Position numbers and translations under genes: made by a program | Shown here: in pieces, positions 1 to 8,860 of the stretch | Layout: the number at the start of each line of letters is the position of its first letter | How positions within the stretch are numbered: position 1 is the first letter of the stretch | Source: an uncultured Rhodospirillaceae bacterium | GTDB taxonomy: Bacteria; Pseudomonadota; Alphaproteobacteria; UBA8366 | Reading direction: 5' to 3' | Length of the DNA stretch: 64,000 bases | Assembly: GCA_913043025.1 (NCBI GenBank) | Contig: CAJWLM010000011.1 | Location: 1 to 64,000, forward strand | Notes under the pieces: model-generated | The model's database searches: none | Told to the model about the DNA's origin: nothing | What the model saw: only the letters and a program-made list of their open reading frames with translations

Positions 1-702
1 CCCTTTGTACTTTATTTAAAAGTATTGCGTGGTAATTTAAGATCTCTTTGGCTCGATAGTCAGGTGCAGTGGTTTTTTACTATAGTAATCACAGCCGTAG
101 CCGCGCTTGCAATATATTTGTGGCAAACCACGGGCAAGGATCCCATTGCCGCCGTTACGAATAGCGCCTTCAACGTAGTCTCAGTGATAACCGGTACTGG
201 CTATTCCACTACAGATTTTAGTGCATGGGGTCCGTTTGCCCTCGCCTCATTTCTATTTCTTATGTTTATTGGAGGCTGTGCAGGCTCAACAACCTGCGGG
301 ATCAAGGTTTTTCGATTCCAAGTGCTGTATGCAACCGCCCTAACTCAAATTCGAAAATTACATGAGCCTCATGGTGTGTTCCTCTCGTACTATAATAAAA
401 AACCAATTGACGAGACGGTTGAAAGCTCAGTTATGGGATTTTTCTTCTTATATGCCCTCTCCTTTGCTGTCTTGGCCACGGGTCTGGGGCTGATGGGACT
501 TGATTTCCTCACAGCAATATCGGGGGCTGCCACTGCAATTTCTAATGTAGGGCCCGGTTTGGGCTCCACAATAGGTCCTACTGGAACCTTCATCACGCTA
601 CCAGATTCCGCAAAATGGCTTTTATCTTTTGGAATGTTAATTGGCAGGCTTGAGCTATTTACTATTTTTGTGCTGTTAGCACCTTCGTTTTGGCGCGAGT
701 AG
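1..702 (+). CDS. trkH: Trk-type potassium uptake membrane protein TrkH, C-terminal part
   Basis: This is the C-terminal 233 residues of a TrkH-family K+ transporter; the reading frame is open to the left edge, so the gene begins outside the window. TrkH forms the membrane pore of the Trk system together with the regulatory protein TrkA. Two pore loops are visible: one with TGTGYST, the K+ selectivity filter type, and one with SNVGPGLGS near residues 180-190. Hydrophobic spans lie between them and at the end (LLSFGMLIGRLELFTIFVLL), and the GCAGSTTCG stretch after the first loop is typical of the family. It converges on a lipoprotein gene 4 bases downstream. The family call is firm; only the N-terminal half is missing. 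Confidence 0.93.
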   Translation, partial: PFVLYLKVLRGNLRSLWLDSQVQWFFTIVITAVAALAIYLWQTTGKDPIAAVTNSAFNVVSVITGTGYSTTDFSAWGPFALASFLFLMFIGGCAGSTTCGIKVFRFQVLYATALTQIRKLHEPHGVFLSYYNKKPIDETVESSVMGFFFLYALSFAVLATGLGLMGLDFLTAISGAATAISNVGPGLGSTIGPTGTFITLPDSAKWLLSFGMLIGRLELFTIFVLLAPSFWRE

Positions 703-706
703 GGTT

Positions 707-1306
707 CTATCTTAAAAAAGCACTCAGGTGCCTACGTAAGCGTGCCTCAAAGTCTTGATTGAATTCATCCATAACCTCGTTGTTCATTTGTTCCCACAAC
801 CGCTCCCGTTCTGCAAGTGTTGCATTTTCAGAAATGGTGCGGCTAGCTCTTACGGTCGTTCGCGCTGTCGCTTGCCCTCCGCTTGTCGCCTTAAGCACTT
901 CTATGCCGACTGACAGAACTACATCGTAACGCTCACTTTGATCATTTGTAAAAGCACCACGGATGCCACTAGCTTTTTCTAACTTCACTTCTACCACGCT
1001 GGCCCTATCGATGGTCAAACTCGCCACCCCATATTTGCCTACCGCACGCAATCGATCTTTGGCCCATCTTTCAGCAGCATCTAGTAATTGGTCTGGCATT
1101 TCGTGCTCTATATTAGGAAACTTCAGTGGCGTTTTGTAAATACGTTTAACGTCAATTTTTGCCACATTAAGGTTTATTTTTGGAAGCTTAGAGAATGAGA
1201 CCGGACCAGTTAATGGTCTCTCCCGTGGCACTTCACAGGCGCCCAAAAGAATTAAGGCTGAAAAAAAAACCAACAAGAATCTCAGATTAGCGCATTTAGT
1301 CGTCAT
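707..1306 (-). CDS. Predicted outer-membrane or periplasmic lipoprotein, unknown function
   Basis: This 199-residue protein begins with a charged N-terminus, a hydrophobic stretch and a lipobox LGAC with Cys24, so it should be lipidated after signal peptidase II cleavage. The mature part is a soluble domain of about 175 residues that I cannot assign to a named family. It is the last gene of the minus-strand argD-argF-hslO run, 12 bases after hslO, so it is probably co-transcribed with them. The context gives no clear functional link. The lipoprotein call rests on the signal sequence only. Confidence 0.75.
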   Translation of the reverse strand: MTTKCANLRFLLVFFSALILLGACEVPRERPLTGPVSFSKLPKINLNVAKIDVKRIYKTPLKFPNIEHEMPDQLLDAAERWAKDRLRAVGKYGVASLTIDRASVVEVKLEKASGIRGAFTNDQSERYDVVLSVGIEVLKATSGGQATARTTVRASRTISENATLAERERLWEQMNNEVMDEFNQDFEARLRRHLSAFLR

Positions 1307-1318
1307 TCCAGCTTTCCT

Positions 1319-2239
1319 CTATCGCCCCAATTCAGTTAAATCATTTTCACAAAAAATAGTCTGAAGATTACAAAACTCGCAGGTAACAACTATCTTTCCG
1401 TTCACCTTCAGGCTTTCTATTTCTTCATTCGGAAGGGTAGCCAAAAAAAACTCGACCCGTTCTTTAGAGCAACTACATTTTGCACACAAATTTTTAGCCT
1501 CGTACACACGAATGTTATCGTCATCAAATAGCTCAAACAGCACTGTAAATGGTGAAATACAACCTTGGTATAGGGTGCTTGGTTGCATTTTCTGTACTAA
1601 ATCTCGGTGTTTCTTCCATTCCTCATCGATCTTCTCATTAGGGAGCATTGGTTCTTTTCTAGGAAAGCACTGAAGCATGATTCCACCCGTCCGCCAGGTT
1701 TTGGCTCTGCCACGAGAGACCCCTAATTTCAACACTGCGTCATATTGAACCGATTGCTGGAAATAATGATGGGCACATTGTTCAAGTGTTCTACCGCCTA
1801 ATTCGACTATACCTTGGTAACGCTCTTTCTCCGGACCACGTTCAACTGTAAAAGCAAGATAACCCTCGCCTAATAATTGAGCTGCATTGCTTTTTTCATG
1901 CCAAAAAGTGGGCAAACAGGTGCGATCAAACTTGGCATAACCCCTTAGTTGGCCTCCATCGGTTGCATCACAAACAAGTAAGCCAACCGGACCATCTCCT
2001 TTTATTTGTAAATTTAGCACGCCTTTATACTTAAAAATCGACGATAACATTGCAGTTAGTGTCAATGCTTCTGCTAATAAGTGAGCTACCGGACCAGGAT
2101 AGTCATGAGCAAGAATAATTTCGTCAACGGCGGAACCCAATCGAATTATTCGTCCATGGAGTTCCAGCCCATCTAACAAAAAAGGAAGAACGAAATCGTT
2201 TTTTGGGGCAACCGCCCCATCAGCTACGACATACACCAA
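1319..2239 (-). CDS. hslO: 33 kDa redox-regulated chaperone Hsp33
   Basis: Hsp33 is a cytoplasmic holdase switched on by oxidation, which releases zinc and links its C-terminal cysteines. The 306-residue length fits the family. The zinc site is visible near the C-terminus as a CxC pair (Cys255, Cys257) and a CxxC pair (Cys287, Cys290), about 30 residues apart as expected; Cys252 is an extra nearby cysteine. The N-terminal domain carries family features such as the run around GDGPVG. Its 5' end overlaps the 3' end of argF by 16 bases, so the two are translationally coupled. An argF-hslO neighbourhood is common in alphaproteobacteria. Confidence 0.95.
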   Translation of the reverse strand: MVYVVADGAVAPKNDFVLPFLLDGLELHGRIIRLGSAVDEIILAHDYPGPVAHLLAEALTLTAMLSSIFKYKGVLNLQIKGDGPVGLLVCDATDGGQLRGYAKFDRTCLPTFWHEKSNAAQLLGEGYLAFTVERGPEKERYQGIVELGGRTLEQCAHHYFQQSVQYDAVLKLGVSRGRAKTWRTGGIMLQCFPRKEPMLPNEKIDEEWKKHRDLVQKMQPSTLYQGCISPFTVLFELFDDDNIRVYEAKNLCAKCSCSKERVEFFLATLPNEEIESLKVNGKIVVTCEFCNLQTIFCENDLTELGR

Positions 2240-3123
2240 GCTAACACGCCTTTTTGTGCATGAAGTCTATTTTCAGCCTCATCCCAAACTACTGATTGCG
2301 GACCATCGATAACGTCAGCAGTGACTTCCTCACCACGATGAGCTGGCAGGCAATGCATGAAGATGGCACTATTCTTGGCTAACGACATTATTCGCTGATT
2401 TACCTGGTAAGGCTGTAATAATTCGTGCCTTCGTTTTGGGTCGCGATCACCCATCGAAACCCAAACATCCGTAACTATGCAATCGACCCCTCGTACCGCC
2501 TCTTCAGGATCCTCGGTTAAGAGAACATCCCCACCTTCACTTATTGCCCACTCAATCAATGTCGCCTCGGGGCCAAACCCTTGGGGACAGCCGAGACACA
2601 GCGGAAAACCGAGTTTCACCGAAGCTTGAATCCAGCTCGCAGCTACATTATTCCCGTCACCCAGCCAGGCAACACGCCTGCCCGTGATTGGGCCCTTATG
2701 TTGTTCAAAGGTCATAATATCAGCCAGGATTTGGCAGGGATGTGTCAGATCTGTGAGACCATTTATTACGGGAACAGTCGAATGCTGTGCCAATTCCTCC
2801 AAATTTTCAGACGATTTTGTTCGTAACATTATGCCGTCTACATACCGTGAAAGTACACGAGCAGTGTCTGCAATCGTCTCACCACGGCCCAACTGACTTT
2901 CCGACTCACTTAGCAGCACAACATCGCCACCCAACTGCCGCATACCCACCTCAAAACTTACCCGTGTTCGGGTTGAGGGTTGCTCGAACACCATAGCCAA
3001 AGTCTTACCGCTCAGCGGGGCTTGGCTATGGCTATTCCCCTTTTTGAACTCTTCCCCGAGACAAAGCAACTGCCGCAATGTGTTCTCATCAAATCGATCT
3101 AAATCAAGAAAATGTCGCGGCAC
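2224..3123 (-). CDS. argF: Ornithine carbamoyltransferase
   Basis: ArgF joins ornithine and carbamoyl phosphate to give citrulline in arginine synthesis in the cytoplasm. The 299-residue protein has the carbamoyl-phosphate motif STRTR at residues 50-54, HPCQ in the middle, and the HCLP motif at residues 257-260 with the ornithine-side catalytic cysteine Cys258. It starts 3 bases after the argD stop and overlaps hslO at its end, so it is the middle gene of an arginine operon. Length and all key motifs agree with an active anabolic enzyme. Confidence 0.97.
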   Translation of the reverse strand: MPRHFLDLDRFDENTLRQLLCLGEEFKKGNSHSQAPLSGKTLAMVFEQPSTRTRVSFEVGMRQLGGDVVLLSESESQLGRGETIADTARVLSRYVDGIMLRTKSSENLEELAQHSTVPVINGLTDLTHPCQILADIMTFEQHKGPITGRRVAWLGDGNNVAASWIQASVKLGFPLCLGCPQGFGPEATLIEWAISEGGDVLLTEDPEEAVRGVDCIVTDVWVSMGDRDPKRRHELLQPYQVNQRIMSLAKNSAIFMHCLPAHRGEEVTADVIDGPQSVVWDEAENRLHAQKGVLAWCMS

Positions 3124-3126
3124 CCT

Positions 3127-4341
3127 TTAATCCTTTTTCTCAGCTTTTTTCTTCTCTAACTTCTTTGCCACTTTAGAGAGCATACTTACCGCCTCAGCAA
3201 CATGGTGTTCATCAATGATCAAAGGCGGAACTAGACGCAAAATGTTGTCACCGGCCCCCACAGTCAACAAGCCTTCGTCTCTGAGGAGCTTCACTAACTC
3301 GCTATTTGGCGGCCCGCATTTAATGCCAAGCATGAGCCCCTTCCCCCTCACACCCTTGTAAACTGTTGGATGTTTTTCACACTGTTTAGCAATTTCATAA
3401 CGCAGCAGCTTGCCTATCTCCTGCACTTTCTCGAGAAACTTCTTTTCCGATACGATCTCCAGAACTTTTCTAGCCACAGCACCAGCGAGATAATTACCGC
3501 CAAAAGTCGAACCATGTGTGCCAGCAACCATCCCCTTTGCAGCCTCTGACGTTGCCATTACAGCACCTATAGGGAAACCCCCTCCCAGACCCTTCGCAAC
3601 AGCCATGACGTCCGGCTCGACACCAGCCCATTCATGGGCCCATAATTTCCCTGTACGCCCGATGCCGCATTGGACCTCGTCAAAAAACACTAGCAGCCCT
3701 AATTCATTGGCAATCGAACGTATATCCCTCAAGAAGTCATATTCAGCAGGCCTGATCCCGCCCTCACCTTGGATCGGTTCGACTAATATGGCTGCGGTTT
3801 TCTCCGTCACTGCCGCCCTAAGTTCATCGGTGTTACCAAATGGTAGAATATCAAATCCTTCTGTTTCAGGCCCAAACCCCTCGAGATGCCCGGCATTTTT
3901 GGATGCAGATAAGGCTGCCAAAGTCCGCCCATGAAATGAACCATCAAAGCTCAATATTCTGTAACGCTCTGGCTCACCATTTGCACTATGATACTTCCGG
4001 CATAACTTTATTCCACCCTCTACCGCCTCTGCACCCGAATTACAGAAAAAAGCAAGGTCCGCAAAAGATAGTGCCACCAACTGATTTGCCAATATCTCCT
4101 GGTCAGGAATACGGAAGAGATTAGATGTATGCCAGACCTTCTTAGCCTGATCATTCAATGCTCGGACTAACCGTGGATCACTATGCCCAAGTGCATTAAC
4201 TGCTATCCCCGCACAAAAATCAAGGTAGCGGGTTCCGTCTGTTGATACCAAGTATGCACCATCACCTCTGTCGAAAGATATATCAGCCCGGGAATATGTC
4301 GGCATTACCGCTGTTGATTTATTTTTATGTGAAACAGACAT
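3127..4341 (-). CDS. argD: Acetylornithine aminotransferase (class III PLP enzyme)
   Basis: ArgD transfers an amino group to N-acetylglutamate semialdehyde in arginine synthesis; many family members also serve lysine synthesis as succinyldiaminopimelate aminotransferase. The 404-residue protein has the class III fold signature, with FFDEVQ for the cofactor aspartate and the PLP lysine at Lys250 in AVAKGLGGG. The C-terminus has a lysine-rich tail of about 12 residues that is not part of the enzyme core. It is the first gene of a four-gene minus-strand operon, with a good sigma70-like promoter about 35-65 bases upstream. The second Met (residue 13) is an alternative start. Confidence 0.95.
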   Translation of the reverse strand: MSVSHKNKSTAVMPTYSRADISFDRGDGAYLVSTDGTRYLDFCAGIAVNALGHSDPRLVRALNDQAKKVWHTSNLFRIPDQEILANQLVALSFADLAFFCNSGAEAVEGGIKLCRKYHSANGEPERYRILSFDGSFHGRTLAALSASKNAGHLEGFGPETEGFDILPFGNTDELRAAVTEKTAAILVEPIQGEGGIRPAEYDFLRDIRSIANELGLLVFFDEVQCGIGRTGKLWAHEWAGVEPDVMAVAKGLGGGFPIGAVMATSEAAKGMVAGTHGSTFGGNYLAGAVARKVLEIVSEKKFLEKVQEIGKLLRYEIAKQCEKHPTVYKGVRGKGLMLGIKCGPPNSELVKLLRDEGLLTVGAGDNILRLVPPLIIDEHHVAEAVSMLSKVAKKLEKKKAEKKD

Positions 4342-4376
4342 TTTTACCAGTTCAAATGAATTTCCGGGAAAACCAG

Positions 4377-4405
4377 ATAATCTGATTTCAGGGCTTGGGT
4401 GTCAA
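4377..4405 (-). promoter_or_regulatory. Sigma70-type promoter of the argD operon
   Basis: On the minus strand a perfect -35 box TTGACA (4400-4405) is followed after 17 bases by GATTAT (4377-4382), four of six matches to TATAAT. Transcription would begin near 4370, leaving a leader of about 30 bases before the argD start at 4341. The spacing and the matched -35 make this one of the clearest promoters in the window. No ArgR-like operator was identified. Confidence 0.6.
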
Positions 4406-4457
4406 CTTTCCGAAACTAATAAATTGCAGCAAAATGCAATGTCAAATTTGTGTAAAC

Positions 4458-5264
4458 TTAGGCCTTCAATTTATAACCTTTGTCCAAAAGGTGCGCGGTC
4501 AACCACCAAAGAAATATATTTACTCCGATTAGAACAGTTACTCCAAGCCAAAGTGGGGCATCAGCGTAATTTATAAACCCATACCGAAAACCATCTATCA
4601 TGTAAAAAAGCGGGTTTAACATTGCTATTTTTTGGAAAATATCGGGGAGTAATTCGATTGAGTAAAATGTCCCAGAAAGAAAAGAAAGTGGGGTGACAAC
4701 AAAGTTCGTAACCGCTGCCATATGGTCGAATTTTTCTGCCCATAAGCCCACTATAACTCCCAGCATCGACATCATAAATGAAGCAGCAAGAGCAAAAAAA
4801 ATGACAGCACCAACATTGTAGATGGTAACTGATACAAAACATGACATAGCTGCCAATGTCACAATACCAACCACTATGCCTCGTGTAACACCAGAGAATA
4901 CATAGGCAAACATCAGCTCTGACGCACCGATTGGCGGCATGAGGAAATCAACAATGTTCCCTTGGATTTTTGCTATCAAAATAGAAGATGAGGTATTAGC
5001 AAAACCATTCTGCGCTATCATCATCATAACAAGGCCTGGCGTCAAAAATTCAAGAAATTTCACTTCTCCAACCATTGCAGCAGCCCGGCCAAGTGCCAAG
5101 TCAAATATAGCTAAAAACAAGAGTGATGTAATTACCGGGGCAATAATGGTTTGTGTCCAAACCTTAAGAAACCGTCGGACTTCCTTAACATAGAGGGTCC
5201 ACAATCCGCGCCAATTTATAGCGCCGAAGGTGCGAGGCTCTCGATATTTTTTCAATTCAGCCAT
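4458..5264 (-). CDS. ABC-2 type transporter permease (YadH-like), orphan
   Basis: This 268-residue inner-membrane protein has the ABC-2 permease layout: a short amphipathic N-terminus followed by about six hydrophobic segments, with a polar EVRRF/QTIIAPVIT entry into the first span as in E. coli YadH and related polysaccharide or drug exporters. No ATP-binding gene lies beside it, so it must pair with an ATPase encoded elsewhere. It has its own intergenic region on both sides (about 116 and 420 bases) and looks monocistronic. The substrate cannot be told from sequence. Confidence 0.85.
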   Translation of the reverse strand: MAELKKYREPRTFGAINWRGLWTLYVKEVRRFLKVWTQTIIAPVITSLLFLAIFDLALGRAAAMVGEVKFLEFLTPGLVMMMIAQNGFANTSSSILIAKIQGNIVDFLMPPIGASELMFAYVFSGVTRGIVVGIVTLAAMSCFVSVTIYNVGAVIFFALAASFMMSMLGVIVGLWAEKFDHMAAVTNFVVTPLSFLSGTFYSIELLPDIFQKIAMLNPLFYMIDGFRYGFINYADAPLWLGVTVLIGVNIFLWWLTAHLLDKGYKLKA

Positions 5265-5444
5265 GAGTCTTTATTTCATAAAACGAAGCGAACGTGAAAT
5301 GTTTGAATATCAATACATTATAGCTATCTATGCCGATTAATAAAAATACCAACTATCTCAACGACACGGTATTAAAAAATAATCCGCGCGATTGACCAAG
5401 GGATCCCTGCTATTCAAATTTTATAAAATGTGATTTCTATCGTC

Positions 5445-5450
5445 TATAAT
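5445..5450 (+). promoter_or_regulatory. Consensus -10 box in front of a possible small gene
   Basis: A perfect TATAAT lies at 5445-5450 in the 420-base gap between the ABC permease and recX. No good -35 box stands at 16-18 bases upstream (TTATAA at 5421 is the best), so promoter strength is uncertain. Transcription would start near 5457, about 22 bases before the ATG of the 28-codon open frame described next. Confidence 0.4.
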
Positions 5451-5478
5451 TGTGTTTTGCACAAACAAGCAGGAATTT

Positions 5479-5565
5479 ATGCAGTACAAATTAGATTATA
5501 TGGCCAAAAAGAAAAACGGCGGCAATTTTATGCCGCCGTTTTGGAACCCTAACCAATGCCATTAG
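5479..5565 (+). CDS. Possible 28-residue small protein, or part of a small RNA
   Basis: An ATG at 5479 preceded by AGGA at 5471-5474 opens a 28-codon frame ending at TAG 5563-5565. The product starts MQYKLDYMAKKK, is basic in the middle and rich in Asn, Pro and aromatic residues at its end (PPFWNPNQ). A consensus -10 box lies at the right distance upstream. A perfect hairpin sits inside the frame, so the stretch could instead be a short RNA of about 86 bases ending at that hairpin. I recognise no family. A chance open frame cannot be excluded at this length. Confidence 0.3.
   Translation: MQYKLDYMAKKKNGGNFMPPFWNPNQCH
5513..5542 (-). terminator. Perfect 12-bp hairpin, possible intrinsic terminator
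   Basis: The arms AAAACGGCGGCA (5513-5524) and TGCCGCCGTTTT (5531-5542) pair perfectly around a 6-base loop. Read on the minus strand the stem is followed by a strong T-run (TTTTTCTTTTT), the form of a rho-independent terminator; read on the plus strand there are only four T, all within the stem. It could end a minus-strand antisense transcript from the recX side or a short plus-strand RNA from the TATAAT at 5445. Confidence 0.5.
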
Positions 5566-5684
5566 GAAGGGGCAGGGTAGGCTTAAGGCCAAGACTCCAC
5601 GATTAACTATCAGCATTATCAAAAAAGTATGCAGTGATGACCATCACATCAACTTACATTTAGGTTTAAGTATTAATTTTAAGT

Positions 5685-6263
5685 ATGTTTAAAAAAGAAC
5701 ACCGTAAAGTTAAGCTCCCCCGCAAAGTTACTTTAAAGTCGCTTGAGAACGCCGCCCTCTTTTATTTACAGCGTTACGCAACTTCTACCGAAAATTTGCG
5801 ACGCGTATTAATGCGCCGAGTCGATCGCTCTGCTCGGGCGCACGGGACAGACCGAGAGGAAGGTATCGGTTTCGTCGACCAAATTTTAAAGCGATATTGC
5901 AGCGCAAAATTACTTGATGATGATGCATATGCAGCAGCGCGCGCCGCAAGTATGAGACAGAGAGGCGCTTCCGGAAGAGCAATCAGATCTAACCTAAGGG
6001 CAAAGGGTGTAAAGAACGAGACCATCGACCTAGTGCTTGATGAACAGCTCAAAGGGTCTCCAGCAACAGAAATTAAAGCGGCATTTACCTATTGCCGGCG
6101 CCGTCGTCTTGGTCCGTGGCGCACAGTTGGGCGAGAGGAACGGCGCGAAAAAGATATAGCCTCTCTTGCGCGTCAGGGCTACTCGGTAGATATTGCGCTT
6201 CGCGTGATCGATGCAGTCAGCATTGAAGAATTAGAAATGGAAATGACATCGGAATCCATGTAA
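5685..6263 (+). CDS. recX: RecX family regulator of RecA
   Basis: RecX binds RecA filaments and limits their activity during recombination and the SOS response. The 192-residue protein has the helical repeat organisation of the family: LxRYxxSxxxL near residues 30-45, then a segment with LLDDDAYA (about 84-91) and a third repeat with REERREKDIASLARQGYS near the end. Basic residues dominate the N-terminus. It stands alone after a 420-base gap, not directly behind recA. Family assignment is based on the repeat motifs and length. Confidence 0.88.
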   Translation: MFKKEHRKVKLPRKVTLKSLENAALFYLQRYATSTENLRRVLMRRVDRSARAHGTDREEGIGFVDQILKRYCSAKLLDDDAYAAARAASMRQRGASGRAIRSNLRAKGVKNETIDLVLDEQLKGSPATEIKAAFTYCRRRRLGPWRTVGREERREKDIASLARQGYSVDIALRVIDAVSIEELEMEMTSESM

Positions 6264-6271
6264 CAAAAAGC

Positions 6272-7012
6272 TCAACCTCGCGATGCAGCGTTACTGTTGT
6301 GCACTTTAACAAATCTTTGTCCGGTACCAACCGCCTGTTTCTTGTCTGTCGAGCCTGCATAAATTTGCTTTGATGCTTCGATAATCAAAACGCCGGCCAA
6401 GGCCCTAAACAAACAATGCCCGATTTTCTCAATAGCGCATGCGCGACGTATAACTAGTTCCAATCGGGTTGGTGGGAAATAAAGCGCATTTTCCACCCTT
6501 AACGGTACAAATAATCCATCTTGTAATAATTGCCAAATTTGCCTCGAGTTAAATGGGCGGCTATGCCCGAATGGCGATCTTTTTTCAAACTTTGCCCATA
6601 GTCCCCGGCGATTTGGAACAACGGCTATTATGCGTCCTTCATCTTTTACGACTCTCCATAATTCGCGTAGAATGGCTGGCAAATTCTCAGTATCCTCAAG
6701 TCCATGCACGACTAGCAATCGATCAATCGAGCGATCAGGAAATGGCAACTCATGATAAGCCGATAGCGCAACCAATCCAGGAGATTTTTTTGGCCAATGT
6801 GTAACCCCTTGAGGTGCTGACATGGCTGCAAGTGCTAATTCAGATCCATTACGGAAGGGTGCCAAATAAGGGGTTGCGTATCCCATCCCAAGGACAGTCA
6901 TTCCGGTGGTGCTAGGCCAAAGCCGACGCAGTTTGGCTCCTATCAGCCTTTGGCTAATAATACCAAGGCGACTGTTATAAAAATTTTTTAAGTAAACTAC
7001 GTCATTATACAC
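6272..7012 (-). CDS. SAM-dependent methyltransferase-like protein (type 11 fold)
   Basis: This 246-residue protein resembles class I methyltransferases of the UbiE/type 11 kind common in alphaproteobacteria. The SAM-binding motif is unusual (VLGMGYATPY in place of a GxGxG loop), while later motifs are clear: LPFPDRSIDRLLVVHGLED (motif II/III area) and LRELWRVVKDEGRIIAVVPN (motif after strand 5). The start appears to be GTG at 7012 without a good ribosome site. It is divergent from the glutathione-transferase pair. The substrate is unknown; quinone or lipid methylation would be a guess. Confidence 0.75.
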   Translation of the reverse strand: MYNDVVYLKNFYNSRLGIISQRLIGAKLRRLWPSTTGMTVLGMGYATPYLAPFRNGSELALAAMSAPQGVTHWPKKSPGLVALSAYHELPFPDRSIDRLLVVHGLEDTENLPAILRELWRVVKDEGRIIAVVPNRRGLWAKFEKRSPFGHSRPFNSRQIWQLLQDGLFVPLRVENALYFPPTRLELVIRRACAIEKIGHCLFRALAGVLIIEASKQIYAGSTDKKQAVGTGQRFVKVHNSNAASRG

Positions 7013-7093
7013 GACAAAATATTACCACATTGAGTAATTAATGAAAAAAACCTCATTCCGTGCTACCATGATTTGAAGAAAAGGTAGGGAAAA

Positions 7094-7726
7094 ATGTTAA
7101 CACTTCGGGTTACACCGCGCTCACCATTTGCACGCAAATGTATGATGGTAGCACTCGAGAAAGGTATATTCGGGAAGCTTGAACTCAGCGATACCGACCT
7201 TTATGGAGAAAATCAAGACATCGACGAAGACAATCCCGTGAGAAAGGTACCCGCCCTAAGATTAGAAGATGGCACAACTCTTTTTGACAGTCCTGTCATA
7301 TGCGAATATCTCGATTGTTTGGATGGGGATCCCATATTTCACCCACAAGAGGGTGAACCGCGTTTCAAAGCGCTAAAGCTTCAAGCATTAGGTGATGGGC
7401 TGACCGAGGCGCCCCAATCCCATTACAAAGAATTAGCTCGCCCAGAAAAATTTCGGTCGGAAGAAATGGTTATGAAACATGCAAATGCTATTGATCGAAT
7501 TATAACCTGGACAGAAAAAAACTTTGATCTCATCGAGGGGCCAATGACAATCGGTGGAATTGCTTTGGCTTGCGGCCTTGCTTACGTTAATGAGCGGCAA
7601 CCAAATACTGATTGGCATCATAAAAATCCGAAGCTCGGGGCTTGGTACTGTGAGATCAGTGACCGCGCATCATTTCAGGCAACTACAAAGCAAGCCAATG
7701 CCAAACGGCTTGGAGTGTCTAATTGA
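7094..7726 (+). CDS. Glutathione S-transferase family protein
   Basis: The 210-residue protein has an N-terminal thioredoxin-like domain with RVTPRSPFARKC at the glutathione site, the cis-proline VPALRL, and the FDSPVICEYLD stretch (Ser of the ESxxI-type glutathione-binding motif), followed by an all-helical domain. A strong ribosome site AGGTAGGG stands 6 bases before the ATG. Its stop overlaps the start of a second, related gene, so the two form a tandem pair, probably by duplication. Substrate unknown. Confidence 0.88.
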   Translation: MLTLRVTPRSPFARKCMMVALEKGIFGKLELSDTDLYGENQDIDEDNPVRKVPALRLEDGTTLFDSPVICEYLDCLDGDPIFHPQEGEPRFKALKLQALGDGLTEAPQSHYKELARPEKFRSEEMVMKHANAIDRIITWTEKNFDLIEGPMTIGGIALACGLAYVNERQPNTDWHHKNPKLGAWYCEISDRASFQATTKQANAKRLGVSN

Positions 7727-8328
7727 TGAAGCTATTTTTTTCTCCATTATCCCCCTTTGCTCGCAAAGTACGCATTGTTGCTTTTGAAAAAACTCTTATT
7801 GACGAAGTAGAGCTTTTCCAAAGTGAAAGACACAACCGTCCCACTGAATTGGGACCAATCAATCCGCTTCTGAAAGTCCCAACACTAATTGATAATAACG
7901 GCAATTCTTTATTCGACTCTCCGGTTATTTGCGAATACCTCGATTCTTTAACATCCAAACCAGTCTTATTCCCCAAAAAAGGAATGAGCCGCTGGGCCGC
8001 ACTGCGGCAGCAAGCGCTTGGAGATGGTGGCATGGATGATGCCGTTAAACTCGCTTATGAAGCGGGTCGGCCTAGCGGTAGCCGGTCTCCATACTGGCTT
8101 GGCCGCTGGCGTCAGGCGGTGGAAAGCACACTTAACGCGCTTGAACGCGAGGCGCCCTCTTTCACTGATAAGCTTACAATTGGCCCAATCGCCATAGGTT
8201 GTTTCTTAGGTTTTCTAGATCAGTCCCGTATTATTGGCGACTGGCGTGGTTATCGCGAGAACTTAGCTGTGTGGTTTGAAGAGTTCGGCCAACGACCCTC
8301 AATGCAAGAAACGGAATACAAAAAATAG
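7726..8328 (+). CDS. Second glutathione S-transferase family protein
   Basis: This 200-residue protein is a paralogue of the preceding gene: KLFFSPLSPFARKVRIVAFE at the N-terminus, KVPTL with the cis-proline, and FDSPVICEYLDSL at the glutathione-binding site. I place the start at ATG 7726, which shares one base with the upstream TGA; a TTG directly before it is less likely. Tight coupling suggests the two act together or as a heterodimer, which is inference. Substrate unknown. Confidence 0.87.
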   Translation: MKLFFSPLSPFARKVRIVAFEKTLIDEVELFQSERHNRPTELGPINPLLKVPTLIDNNGNSLFDSPVICEYLDSLTSKPVLFPKKGMSRWAALRQQALGDGGMDDAVKLAYEAGRPSGSRSPYWLGRWRQAVESTLNALEREAPSFTDKLTIGPIAIGCFLGFLDQSRIIGDWRGYRENLAVWFEEFGQRPSMQETEYKK

Positions 8329-8329
8329 A

Positions 8330-8761
8330 TCAAATGGTTAAAAAAGCCCGGCTGGCCAAAATAATATTGCGAGTCCTCTCCCATTGAATGACCTTCATTG
8401 CTTCATTGAGGCCAAACCAGCGACAATCAGAGGCATCATCGCCGGCCTGTAAATTACCCGATGTCCAAATAGCTGCAAAGTCGATTAGTGAATAATGGTA
8501 CCTTACCCTGCCTTTTTTATCATGCCTGATAGTGTCTACAACATCGACTAAGCCTAAAATGCGGATTTCTATGCCTGTTTCCTCGCATACCTCACGACAA
8601 GCAGCTTCACGCAAAGTTTCGCCCAATTCCTGGGCACCTCCTGGAATGCTCCAGTGTCCACGTCGGGGTGATTTTGCTCGCTCGGCCAATAGAACTTGCC
8701 CATTGCGCCAGACCACAGCACCAACACCAACGAAGGGACGATTGGGATACTCCCGCGTCAT
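8330..8761 (-). CDS. Nudix hydrolase
   Basis: The 143-residue protein carries an intact Nudix box, G-x5-E-x7-REVCEETGI, at about residues 42-64, which binds Mg2+ and cuts nucleoside diphosphates linked to another group. The N-terminus (RPFVGVGAVVWRNGQVLLAER) is typical of MutT/ADP-ribose-type subfamilies. It converges with the glutathione-transferase pair, with only one base between stops. Which nucleotide it hydrolyses cannot be told. Confidence 0.9.
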   Translation of the reverse strand: MTREYPNRPFVGVGAVVWRNGQVLLAERAKSPRRGHWSIPGGAQELGETLREAACREVCEETGIEIRILGLVDVVDTIRHDKKGRVRYHYSLIDFAAIWTSGNLQAGDDASDCRWFGLNEAMKVIQWERTRNIILASRAFLTI

Positions 8762-8800
8762 GAACAGTACTCCTTATCCTACTTAAAATCGCACTTCCAG

Positions 8801-8828
8801 TTGACGAGAGCAAGCACTCCGGTAAATT
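8801..8828 (+). promoter_or_regulatory. Candidate promoter of the aldo/keto reductase gene
   Basis: TTGACG (8801-8806) and TAAATT (8823-8828) are separated by 16 bases, five and four matches to the sigma70 boxes. Transcription would start near 8835, about 26 bases before the ATG at 8861, which has AAAGG as ribosome site. Confidence 0.4.
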
Positions 8829-8860
8829 GAGGGCAAAGTTCAAATGTATGAAAGGTAGCT

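Noticed and set aside
3518-3934. Plus-strand open frame of 138 codons opposite argD
   Set aside because: It is a shadow of the well-supported argD gene and matches no family.
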